A DNA stretch of 64,000 nt from Caulobacter flavus (GTDB lineage Bacteria > Pseudomonadota > Alphaproteobacteria > Caulobacterales > Caulobacteraceae). The notes beneath the pieces were generated by a model. That model was not told where the DNA came from and did not search any database. It worked only from the letters and a program-made list of their open reading frames with translations. Positions 27,633-36,076 of this stretch are shown here, one piece after another. Position 1 is the first letter of the stretch; every line of letters starts with the position of its first letter. The stretch is taken from contig NZ_CP026100.1 of NCBI RefSeq assembly GCF_003722335.1, positions 1,462,001-1,526,000 on the forward strand, written 5' to 3'. Made by a program: the position numbers and the translations under genes.

Positions 27633-28840
27633 GATGGGCTCGAGACAGGCGGGACGATCACGCAGGGAGGACGGGCCGACAGCGCCTCGCCGCCGCGCGC
27701 GGCGATCGCGGGCGCTGGACCCGAGGACGGGATCGTCAGGGGAGACAGCGGCGGCAGGAAGCAGACGACAACGCCGGGCGCCTGGTTCGCCTGCAAGATC
27801 GCGAAGGTCCTGGAAGGCTTGTCCAGCGGTGGAGGGCTGTCGCGCAGACCCGCCTCGAGCGGATCGGTGAAGCGATCCCAATGGATGGGGACGAAGGCGC
27901 GCGCGCCGGTTTCGGCCTGGGCGCTAGTCCAGTACTCCCGGGCGTAGACGGCCTCGCCTTTCCTGCCAAGGCCGCCGACCCCCAGGAAGACGAGTTCGGC
28001 TTGGGGCAGCGGAGGCGTTCGATCGCCTACCGGCATGCGGCGCCCGGTGCTTGGATGCACGAGGATCCGGCGCTCGCCATGGGTGATCAGGAAAGAATAG
28101 TTCTCACGATCCTTCAATTGCCCGAACCAGGCTGGCAGCTTGCGGCCGGCGCGCATGTCGCCCGTCAGCAGCCAGCGCAGGGGCGGCCAGCCAGGGCCAT
28201 GATCGACCTTGTAGGCGGTCACCGTGAACGGCCCGAGCCGGAACACCGAGCCATCCTGGAGGATCGGGCTGCGCGCCTCCGGCACGCCGTTGGCGCGGAC
28301 CAGTCGCGCCGTCGACGCGTCGCCGATCACCAGGGCGTCGCTCTTCAGGCGCGGGCCCTTCGGCGTTTCGGTCAGGCGCGCGATGGCGGCCGCGTCGAGC
28401 GAGTGGTCATGATGAGCGTGGGCCACCAGCACCGCCCGCAATCTCGTGACCTTGGCGTCGTCGAGGCGGCGCTCGATCAGGCGCTGGTCTGGGCCGACGG
28501 CGCCAAGGATCGTCTGGCGCAGGTCGGGGCGCGTAAAGAAGCCGTCGACGAGGATCTGGTCCTCGCCCGCCGACAGCAGCAGGGTGCTGACCCCATAGTA
28601 GGTGATGATCAGCGGCGCGGTGTCCTGGGCCCCCTGCGCTGTCGCCAGCGGAGCGGGTCCTAGCAGCGCGATCAAGGAAGCCAGAAGCAGAATGGGCCGC
28701 CAGGCCGGCTGCTGATCGGTTCGCGCGAGCGCGCCGTCGCCGTTGTGGCGGGCGGGGACGGCGGCGCGCGGGGACGGGTCGAACGCCGGCGACGCCGGCT
28801 CCGCGAACCTGACCATGCGAAAGCGCGACGCAAACCCCAC
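27629..28840 (-). CDS. Metallo-beta-lactamase-fold hydrolase (UlaG-like)
   Basis: 403 aa beginning with GTG behind a GGGAGGGGC ribosome site. A basic N-terminal stretch of about 45 residues precedes a hydrophobic segment (PILLLASLIALLGPAPLATAQ), so it is probably membrane-anchored or exported. The metal site AHAHHDHSLDA is intact and MTGDMRAG-type downstream ligands are seen (RWLLTGDMRAG). STLLLSAGEDQILVDG matches UlaG/lipoprotein-like MBL hydrolases. The stop overlaps the start of the dienelactone-hydrolase-like gene. Confidence 0.82.
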   Translation of the reverse strand: MGFASRFRMVRFAEPASPAFDPSPRAAVPARHNGDGALARTDQQPAWRPILLLASLIALLGPAPLATAQGAQDTAPLIITYYGVSTLLLSAGEDQILVDGFFTRPDLRQTILGAVGPDQRLIERRLDDAKVTRLRAVLVAHAHHDHSLDAAAIARLTETPKGPRLKSDALVIGDASTARLVRANGVPEARSPILQDGSVFRLGPFTVTAYKVDHGPGWPPLRWLLTGDMRAGRKLPAWFGQLKDRENYSFLITHGERRILVHPSTGRRMPVGDRTPPLPQAELVFLGVGGLGRKGEAVYAREYWTSAQAETGARAFVPIHWDRFTDPLEAGLRDSPPPLDKPSRTFAILQANQAPGVVVCFLPPLSPLTIPSSGPAPAIAARGGEALSARPPCVIVPPVSSPS

Positions 28841-29050
28841 GACCCGCCCCTCCCTGAGCCGCCCTGGTCAAGCTTGGGGCTCTTTACCCCAGGCTGCAAG
28901 CTTTAATTGTCTGTGTGATCCAATTGCCCTTAGGGTTGTGCCTGTCTGAGCGACCGCTCTGATCGCCCGAAAATCAGCGGGCGGCTCATCACTGAAAGCA
29001 GCTTTCCACCGCGATCTTGCGGAACACGGCAACGCCCGGGCGCGGGCCGC
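28841..29050. other. Intergenic region with hairpin between 1151-aa gene and MBL gene
   Basis: This 210-nt AT-richer spacer holds a TGGGG/CCCCA hairpin (28875-28891) flanked by two AAGCTT copies (28870-28875, 28898-28903). It could be a weak terminator or a promoter-proximal structure. It may divide the leftward gene set into two transcripts. No gene is seen here. Confidence 0.35.
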
Positions 29051-32000
29051 CTAGGCGCCTTGCAGCTCGAGCAGCCCCGGGATGTCGGCGGCCGGCAACC
29101 TTCCGAGCGCCGCTAGCCTGTTCATCTTGCTGCGCTGGCGCTTGGCGATCGACTCCCAGAGCGTCAGTCCGCCGTGATGAGCCAGGCGATAGAGGCGGTC
29201 GATCTCAAGATAGGCTAGCTGGGCGTAGGTTTTCTGCTCCTCGCCCTGTGTCAGCATGGCGATGCCCCGATAGACCTTCGCACGCTCGCGCATCAAGCGG
29301 AGGCGGACGCGTGGCCGGTGCGCCGCGGCCCCCATCTGGGCGTCGGCCTCGGCCAGCAGGCGTTCGGCCACTTTGAGATCGGCGAGAGGATCGGTCCCGG
29401 CCTGCCTCGCGAAGGCCGCATCCAGGATGAGCAGGCTTGGCCTTTCGGTCGGATAGCGGGCGACGAGGCGCCCGAGCATGTCCATCTGACGACGGGCCTG
29501 CGAAACCAGATACTGCACGGTGGCCGGGTCTATGGTGGGTGCGGGAGTCGAGACTTGCGCGGTGACTTCGGCGGTGGCGGTTTCGTCCAGTTCGGGCTTG
29601 TAGCGCGCCGCCTTGATCAGCTGCAGCAGGCCGCGGACGAGCACGCGCGCGCCGTGCGGGTTGATATGAAAATCTCGGGCAAGGGGGGAGAAGGCGAAGC
29701 TCGAGCGGCGAAGGCGATCCCCCGCGGCCAGGTACAGGAAGGCGCGCATGAACAGAGTTTGCCGGCGTGGATGGCTCGGGGCCATGTCGCCGGCGTGAAT
29801 GATGTCGATCTCGGCTACCGCGCTGAGCAGATCCGACCACGCCGCCAAGGTCTCCGACAGGCCGTGGTCGGACGTCACCTTTTGGGCGACCTGGTCTTGG
29901 AAGCTCTCCAGCCAGGTCTCCACCGCATCGCCGAAGTTGGGGGTCCGCAGGGTGATGGCCGGGGTCTCGAAGAGTTTCAGCCAGGCCTCTTCGAAGCCGA
30001 ATTCCTTGAGGATCGCTTTGGCTCGCCGATCCTGGCGCTGATCGTCCCGGACAATGCCCAGATCGATTTCAGTCCGCGCCATGGCCAGTTGCGCCCGGCG
30101 CTTGGCGTCCCATGCGAAATAGTTCGGCGGAGCGTCCTTGCTGGCCTTGCCCGAGGCCTCGCCGGCCTGGGCCTCTTTCCTTCTCGGCCGGAAGGCCTCT
30201 GAATCGGGCCAGATCCTGAAGAGTTCCCGACTGGCGTCGAGCGCCTCGTCCACCAGATCAAGTTCGTTGTTGCGCAGGGCCGCTTTGGCCAGGGACGTGA
30301 ACTGTTCGGAGATGAGCGTCAGGCGCGTCTCGACGTTGCCGGCGTTCAGGCCTGGTCCGACGCCATCTCCCATGGCCTTGGCTTCGGCTTCGATATCGGC
30401 GCGCTCGACGGTCAGGAAGGGCGGGATCCGGGTTTCGAGCAGGGCCTTGTCGCTGAGGAACGCCCACGGATCGCCCGAGCCGACATTCATCATCAGGCGC
30501 AGCAGATCGACCTTTATGTCGTCGCGGCCCTGCGTTCGGGTGAGGTGCCATTCCGGCGGCGCTTCCAGCAGCGCCCGGTAAAAGACGGCGTAGTAGCGCA
30601 CGAAGCTGATCGAGTTCTGGGCCGGCAGCGCCCGGAACGACAGTCCATGCAGGCCCGGGTCGCTCTTGCCCGGACCCAGGGCCAGACTGCAGGCGCCGTG
30701 ATAGATCGCCTGGAAGAGGCGGCGGAAAAAGCGAATGTCGTCTGAATCGCGCCAATCGCCATGGCGGACGATCAGATTGTACTGCAACAGCATTTCTTCA
30801 CCGAGCAGTCGGTGCAGGCGCGCCAGAGCGGAATGATCGGCCTCATTCTCGATCAGATGCTCGATCAGCAGGTTGCGCAGCCGCGGCGCGGTGAAATCCA
30901 GGTAGGTGCAATCGAAGCAGTCGTCTCCGCTCGGGAACTCGCTGTCCTCTCGCCGTCGGGCCGTGGCGAACTCCAGGCGTTCGCGGGCATGGTCCAGGGT
31001 GTCCAGGCCCAGGATTTTGGCGTCCTGGCCTTGCGTCAGCAGCGGCTCCAGACAGTCGATCGCCTCGTTGATCGCCTGCGACAAGGGCTTGGGAGAGGTC
31101 CGGTCATTCTCCTGCAGCGCCGCGTCGAGATTCCAGCACGGCTGGTCCAGCGCGGCCTCGTCCCATGCCTCGCGCCAGGCGCCCAGTACGCGGTTCAGGG
31201 TCGCTAGCCGAACCCCGTCCGGCATCAGCGCCGCGCAGGTGACGACGGCGAGGGTCACGGGATGCTCCCGCAACATACAGAGAACTTCTCGCGCCAGATC
31301 CGCTTCGGTGCTTATCGATATGGCGCGAGCGGCCTGATCGTCATCGCCCTCGGTGATCAGCATCTGAACCAGCGCCAGGGCGACATCGGTCTTGTCCGCC
31401 GCCATGGTCTGGGCGGCTTTGACCATCCTGTCGTGGCGGCCCTGATCCCTGGCGATCTTGCCCATGGTGGTCGCGTCGGGCTGGTCCAGCGGCGGCGCGA
31501 TGACGGCGAAGGGGCTGTCGAACCGTACCGGGCTCGAGGCCAGGACAATGAAGCGGTTGTCGTTGAAGGCCAGCGCGGGGCGCTCGGCGGCGTCGACGCC
31601 GCGATAGGGATGGATCAGCTCGTCGAGCAGCGAGGCCAACCCATCGTCGATCATCAGCGCCGCCAGTCGCGGCAAAGTGCTCTCGAAGGTGCTGAACCCG
31701 TCCAGGATCAGCGTACAGGGGTCGATGGCCATGTTGCGGCGAACGAACTGCAACTCCGCGCGCATGGCGGCCGAGGAAATCGGCCAGGGGGCGTCGGCTA
31801 GCGGCTCGCGCCGATAGAAAGCGGCCAGATACCCGACCAGCTTGGCGTAAGAGACCTTGTCGTAACGGAGCGGCTTCTTCGAGACCAGAAGACGCGAGAC
31901 GGGCAGATAGCAGATAGGCCGGCGCTGGGCTGATTGGGGCCCCAGCCTCTCGCAGAGCGCGCCTGCGAACGCATGCAGGCCCTCGCACATGCCGTCCCCC

Positions 32001-32506
32001 ACCAGGGTCATGATCGGCTGGAGGGTCGGTCCGCGCAGGAACCGCTCGACCTCGTCCAGCAAATCCTTTCGTTCCTTCGACTCGTCGTGAAAGGTGGCCT
32101 CGGGCATGAGGTCGCGCGCGTCGCAGAGCGGCAGGTGCCCGGTCGTGAACCAGGTGAAGCACTCGGCGATGGGGTCGGCGGCGGGGTCTTCCCAAGACAG
32201 CCGCGCGCCCCGGAAAGCGCTTTCCAGGATCGGGTAGTGCTCGTCGTCGAGATAGGCCACGACCTTGGCGACAGTGTCCGGGCTGGGCTGGCGTTGTCTT
32301 ATGTGTTCGTCGGGTACGCCCAAGGCTTTGCAGAACGGCCCGACCTTGCCGAACAGCGCCGCGGCGATGCGGATGCGGGCGTTGAGGCTGAGGCCGATCT
32401 TGTCGTCGAAAAGCCGCTGGGATCGCACCTTGGGCTGCGCGCCGTTCCTTTCAGCTTGCCAGCGTTTCAGCAAATTCCTGGCGACCGACTTATGTCGGTC
32501 GGACAT
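29051..32506 (-). CDS. Large STAND-like protein with degenerate P-loop (unknown function)
   Basis: About 1151 aa from MSDRHKSVARNLL; GTG starts at 32518 or 32539 are possible. I do not recognise a named family. After an N-terminal helical region, PIMTLVGDGMCEGLHAFAGAL (about 164-184) sits where a Walker A loop would be but lacks GK(S/T); PCTLILDGFSTFES (about 263) resembles Walker B and IVLASSP a sensor strand. The remaining 800 residues look all-helical, with repeat-like segments and RHGDWRDSDDIRFF and AKAALRNNELDLVDEAL stretches. This layout suggests a STAND/NACHT-derived scaffold with helical repeats. It heads the leftward accessory gene set. Confidence 0.75.
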   Translation of the reverse strand: MSDRHKSVARNLLKRWQAERNGAQPKVRSQRLFDDKIGLSLNARIRIAAALFGKVGPFCKALGVPDEHIRQRQPSPDTVAKVVAYLDDEHYPILESAFRGARLSWEDPAADPIAECFTWFTTGHLPLCDARDLMPEATFHDESKERKDLLDEVERFLRGPTLQPIMTLVGDGMCEGLHAFAGALCERLGPQSAQRRPICYLPVSRLLVSKKPLRYDKVSYAKLVGYLAAFYRREPLADAPWPISSAAMRAELQFVRRNMAIDPCTLILDGFSTFESTLPRLAALMIDDGLASLLDELIHPYRGVDAAERPALAFNDNRFIVLASSPVRFDSPFAVIAPPLDQPDATTMGKIARDQGRHDRMVKAAQTMAADKTDVALALVQMLITEGDDDQAARAISISTEADLAREVLCMLREHPVTLAVVTCAALMPDGVRLATLNRVLGAWREAWDEAALDQPCWNLDAALQENDRTSPKPLSQAINEAIDCLEPLLTQGQDAKILGLDTLDHARERLEFATARRREDSEFPSGDDCFDCTYLDFTAPRLRNLLIEHLIENEADHSALARLHRLLGEEMLLQYNLIVRHGDWRDSDDIRFFRRLFQAIYHGACSLALGPGKSDPGLHGLSFRALPAQNSISFVRYYAVFYRALLEAPPEWHLTRTQGRDDIKVDLLRLMMNVGSGDPWAFLSDKALLETRIPPFLTVERADIEAEAKAMGDGVGPGLNAGNVETRLTLISEQFTSLAKAALRNNELDLVDEALDASRELFRIWPDSEAFRPRRKEAQAGEASGKASKDAPPNYFAWDAKRRAQLAMARTEIDLGIVRDDQRQDRRAKAILKEFGFEEAWLKLFETPAITLRTPNFGDAVETWLESFQDQVAQKVTSDHGLSETLAAWSDLLSAVAEIDIIHAGDMAPSHPRRQTLFMRAFLYLAAGDRLRRSSFAFSPLARDFHINPHGARVLVRGLLQLIKAARYKPELDETATAEVTAQVSTPAPTIDPATVQYLVSQARRQMDMLGRLVARYPTERPSLLILDAAFARQAGTDPLADLKVAERLLAEADAQMGAAAHRPRVRLRLMRERAKVYRGIAMLTQGEEQKTYAQLAYLEIDRLYRLAHHGGLTLWESIAKRQRSKMNRLAALGRLPAADIPGLLELQGA

Positions 32507-32965
32507 CTCCACTCGCACCGTCTCGCCCCCTAACTGCACGCGAATTTTTGTTCACGCTCAATCCCCGGGCGAAGTGTGCCCTCAGCCGACGGACGGTTAC
32601 AAGCCGCCGAAACGGGTTTTCCGCGCTTTCGCGGAATCTGGCGCCCATGAATTGGACCTTCTGCGCGCCGCCGCACAGAACAGGACGCCTTCCCTAGCGG
32701 AAAGTGGACGCCGACGCGCAAAGGCCCGAAGGCCTGCCACGCGATCCCGCGCATTTGAGTAATTGTTGAGATTAGATCGAGGGAATTCCGCTCGATTTGG
32801 CCGCTTATGCAGTAATCCCTAGGTTGTTTCAAGAGTTCTTCGCAAATTGCCTATTGATCGTTAGCCATGTTTCGAAGTTGATGTACGGTGGCAGTGCCCG
32901 CTCGGACCACCGGGGGACGAGCGGCTCGGCCGCCGAGGCTTTCAACCCTCAATCGGAGAAAGACT
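32507..32965. promoter_or_regulatory. AT-rich divergent intergenic region with dyad
   Basis: About 460 nt separate the 1151-aa gene from the rightward 385-aa gene. The part 32755-32900 is clearly more AT-rich than the surrounding DNA. A dyad ATCGAG-N9-CTCGAT (32776-32796) encloses GGAATTCC and could bind a regulator. A GGAGAAAG ribosome site precedes the 385-aa gene. No credible gene is seen: the short frames here have no family resemblance. Confidence 0.45.
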
Positions 32966-34123
32966 ATGTCCCACCAACCTAGCCTTACCGAAGGGGAGGA
33001 ACTCCTCGGCGGTCTACTGCCGCTCAACGCGGTGGCCAACGACAACGGACAGGACGGGGGTGACGACGATCGCCCGCCGCCCGCCGCCGGGGGGGCGAGG
33101 GCGGCGGCCCTCGTCCTGCCGGTGGAGACGGTCAGGGCCGTCTCCACCTCCCGGGTGACGCCCCCCTACTTTGACCCCTTCGCTATCGTCCGCGATCCTC
33201 GCGTGTTCAGCCTGGTGCGCGACCTGAACGGCAAAGCGCTGGCCGACATCCGCGTGGAGGACGTCACGGCCAAGCTGATCGGCCAGCACTTCCGCGACGG
33301 CCGTGTGAAGAAGATCGGGGATTGCACCCGGCGCCTCTCGCCCGAACGGGCCACCCAACTGCTCGGCGAACTGGCCTACCTCTATAGCTGTCTGTACCTG
33401 CAGGCCGAACTCCAAGGCCTGCCTGTCCGGCGCTACGCCGAAAGTCTGATCCCGGGCATCGAGCGCACGATGTGGAAGCTGGCCGAGCGCTGCGGTCTGC
33501 CGCCGCGCGACTCCGCGCGGACGGTGTGGATCGGCCAGCCAGCCTACAGCTGGACGCGTGAGCCGAGCGAGCGCGTTTTCGCCGCGGCCGTAAGAGGAAC
33601 AGCATCCCGCCTGCTGCACGTGGCCGAGCAACTGGAGGCCACCGAGCGTGGACGGGTCTCGTTCGAGAACGGCGCCCATTCGTTGACCACCGCCGCCGAC
33701 GCGCTCGAAACCTGGCGCCTGGACCTCAGCCGCGCGCTGCGTCCGGGGGTCACCGACCGGGGGCTGTTTCGCAAGTTTCTGGCCGCATACCCGGTCTGCG
33801 GCGAGCTGTTCGACGGGCCCAGCCCCGTCCAACTGGAGGGCTGGCAGCGCGTTCGCGAGTCGATCGGTTCGTTGAACTCGATCCGTAAGTTCGGGCGCTC
33901 CCCGCTGCTGATCCAGGCCGCGAGCTTGGCGGGCTTGGCGCCGGCCGAGTTCCGCAACCCGACCCGCACGCAGCTGCGCCGCCGGCTTGACCGCCTCGAC
34001 GACGCCGCCCGTTCGGGCGTGGAGGCGGTCTCGACGATCGTGCGCATCATGAACGCCTTCGAGGACGACGCCTCCGAGCTGTTTCTGGAACGTGGCGCGC
34101 CGCCCGCCGCGTCCAATGACTAG
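32966..34123 (+). CDS. Unknown 385-aa protein of the accessory block
   Basis: 385 aa from MSHQPSLTEGEELLGG, chosen for GGAGAAAG at 7 nt. No known family is recognised. A low-complexity acidic/proline segment (about 27-45) is followed by a mostly helical body. Arg/Trp-rich motifs (GIERTMWKLAERCGLPP, GQPAYSWTREPSERVF) and a helical C-terminus (RRRLDRLDDAARSGVEAV) are visible. No signal peptide or membrane segment. It is divergent from the 1151-aa gene and 20 nt upstream of the membrane-anchored gene, so these two likely form an operon. Confidence 0.72.
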   Translation: MSHQPSLTEGEELLGGLLPLNAVANDNGQDGGDDDRPPPAAGGARAAALVLPVETVRAVSTSRVTPPYFDPFAIVRDPRVFSLVRDLNGKALADIRVEDVTAKLIGQHFRDGRVKKIGDCTRRLSPERATQLLGELAYLYSCLYLQAELQGLPVRRYAESLIPGIERTMWKLAERCGLPPRDSARTVWIGQPAYSWTREPSERVFAAAVRGTASRLLHVAEQLEATERGRVSFENGAHSLTTAADALETWRLDLSRALRPGVTDRGLFRKFLAAYPVCGELFDGPSPVQLEGWQRVRESIGSLNSIRKFGRSPLLIQAASLAGLAPAEFRNPTRTQLRRRLDRLDDAARSGVEAVSTIVRIMNAFEDDASELFLERGAPPAASND

Positions 34124-34143
34124 GCCGCGAAAGGAGATCGATC

Positions 34144-35091
34144 ATGCGTACCCGTTTTCCGCTGAACATCGACCCTTCGACGCTGGCTCCCCCCGACTGG
34201 GGCGATCTCCTGCAGGTCGCCACCCAGACGGCCGCCCTGCCGGTGGCCGGCGTCGCCGCCATCATCGCCTGGTGGAGCTATCGCGAAATGCGTCGGCAAC
34301 GACAGGCGGCCGACGAGGCGCTTCTCGTGGCCACGCCCAGGCCCACCACCATGTGCATGACCGCCTGTCCCGACAGCCTGCGAACCGAGGCGCCGCACGG
34401 CGGGCCGCCTAGTCTGAAGATCGCCAATATCGGCCCAGGCGCGGTGCGCGGCGTCGAGGTCCGTTGCGAGCTTCTGATCAGCGACGAACTGGAGGCGCTG
34501 ATCGACGTCGGCGCGCCCAGGCCGATCGGCCCGCCCGGCTCTAGACCTCTGGCCTATCTCGGGGCGCCGATCGGCGTCGCGCTCGGCGAACACCGCGGCC
34601 GTACCCTGGCGCCGGGCCATAGGACTTTCGCGATGACCGCGCGGTTTCACACCGACCTGGAAAGCTTGGCGGCCGATCAGTCGATCGAGGTGCCGCTGCC
34701 GCCCACGCTCGTCCAAGCTTGGGCGTTCCATCAGGCGGTCGCCGAGGAGTCGGGGAAGATGCTATGGGCGCCGCTCAGGGTGCGGGTCCGATCGCGCACC
34801 CGCACGGGTCGCAGCCAGGAGGAGCTTCTGTTCTTCGCCCTGGTCAGCCATCAGCCGCGTCGGGACGGCGACAAGGTGATCTACGACTTCACGATCGAGA
34901 CACGCGACGTCTCCGAGGTGCCGGGGCCTTTGCTCCGCCAGGATGTCGGCAACGCGATCTGGCGCCGCTATGTGGCCTATTTCGATATCGCCCAGGATGC
35001 GTCCCGTCGGTTTCCTGGGCGGCGGCGCGGCAAAGCTGGTCGATCCTCGCCGAGAGCCGCGAGCCGCAAGAGGAAGAAGAAGGCCAGCTAG
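34144..35091 (+). CDS. Unknown membrane-anchored 315-aa protein
   Basis: 315 aa following a GGAGATCGATC ribosome site, 20 nt after the 385-aa gene. One membrane segment near the N-terminus (about 28-46, TAALPVAGVAAIIAWWSY) is followed by RxMRRQRQAADEA and a beta-rich soluble domain (KIANIGPGAVRGVEVRCELL), reminiscent of small membrane proteins with Ig-like domains. The C-terminus is strongly basic (GRRRGKAGRSS...SRKRKKKAS), which may bind nucleic acid or lipid heads. Not recognised; context suggests a role with its neighbour. Confidence 0.7.
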   Translation: MRTRFPLNIDPSTLAPPDWGDLLQVATQTAALPVAGVAAIIAWWSYREMRRQRQAADEALLVATPRPTTMCMTACPDSLRTEAPHGGPPSLKIANIGPGAVRGVEVRCELLISDELEALIDVGAPRPIGPPGSRPLAYLGAPIGVALGEHRGRTLAPGHRTFAMTARFHTDLESLAADQSIEVPLPPTLVQAWAFHQAVAEESGKMLWAPLRVRVRSRTRTGRSQEELLFFALVSHQPRRDGDKVIYDFTIETRDVSEVPGPLLRQDVGNAIWRRYVAYFDIAQDASRRFPGRRRGKAGRSSPRAASRKRKKKAS

Positions 35092-35361
35092 ATCGGGCGG
35101 CGGTGACTGGCGTACCTGTGATGCGAGGTTGCCAGGAGGGGCGGCGCGATGACGCGACAGGCGCTGGCCCGGCTGCGTGGCTCGCTTTACCTGACAGCTA
35201 GTCAGGCGTTCCCAAGGCCGGGTCACTAGGTCCCACGCTTCGTCCCAAACATGCGATGTGGGGCGGTGAGCGTGTCGAAGCACGTCTCGGCGATCTCCCC
35301 TTATGAGACGGGGATTTGCCGGGCGTCCGCGGACGTGGTCGGATTTGTCAGGATGGGGTAG
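35092..35361. other. Non-coding spacer between accessory block and tRNA-Ser
   Basis: No gene is supported in these 270 nt. A perfect hairpin CCTGAC-N5-GTCAGG (35190-35206) and a partial ATCCCC/GGGGA pairing near 35299-35320 are visible. The spacer lies directly past the 3' end of tRNA-Ser, where an integration site would be expected. No direct repeat of the tRNA end was found on the far side of the block. Confidence 0.4.
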
Positions 35362-35451
<90 letters not shown>

Positions 35452-35587
35452 AGGGGGTCTTCGTGGCCAGCTTGGGGCCGGCCTTGAGTGAGGGCGGGAT
35501 ACCTATCCAAGCCGCCGGAAGAGCGCAAGAGGCTATGATGCGCTTTTCCGTCTTTTCTTGCGGCGGGCCGCGACCCGCCGTCGCGGC

Positions 35588-36007
35588 TCAGGCCTTAGGG
35601 TACAAAATCATCTGGGTGCAGCGGAAAAGGGCGATGGTTTTGCCCGTGCCTTCGGCCGTGACGACGGCGTCCCAGACCTGGGTGTTGCGGCCGCCGTGGA
35701 CCAGTCTGGCCTCGCAGGCCACGCCGCCGTCGCGGGCGGTGCCCAGGAAGTTCGACTTCAGCTCGATGGTGGTGAAGCCGGTCGCGCCCTCGGGCAGCGA
35801 GACCACGCAGCCGTAGCCGCTGGCCGAGTCGGCCAGGGCGATCACCGCGGCGGCGTGCAGAAAGCCGTTGGGGGCCATGTGATGGCGCTCGACGTCGAAG
35901 CGGCCGCGCACCAGGCCGGGCTTCGCCTCCTGCCATTGCAGGCCCAGGTGGTCGGGCAGGCTGCCGGCCTGGACGGCGGTGAGATTGGCGCTCTGGTCGT
36001 CGGCCAT
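35588..36007 (-). CDS. PaaI-like hotdog thioesterase
   Basis: 139 aa, usual length for the 4HBT/PaaI family. The central helix region MAPNGFLHAAAVIALADSA carries the conserved Asn-Gly...His and Asp positions, followed by TTIELKSNFLG strands. It would hydrolyse an acyl-CoA thioester in the cytoplasm; the substrate, possibly an aryl or hydroxybenzoyl-CoA, is not evident. It sits 70 nt upstream in map order from the divergent-looking MBL-fold gene, same strand, with no clear operon. Confidence 0.9.
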   Translation of the reverse strand: MADDQSANLTAVQAGSLPDHLGLQWQEAKPGLVRGRFDVERHHMAPNGFLHAAAVIALADSASGYGCVVSLPEGATGFTTIELKSNFLGTARDGGVACEARLVHGGRNTQVWDAVVTAEGTGKTIALFRCTQMILYPKA

Positions 36008-36076
36008 GACGGGGCCTCCTGATACTTCACGTGCGAAGCATTAGGCGCGTCGGCGACCGTCGTGGCAAGTGAGTTT

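Noticed and set aside
32530..32832. Short leftward frame in the divergent accessory intergenic region
   Set aside because: No ribosome site or motif and a lower-bias codon pattern; better explained as a control region.
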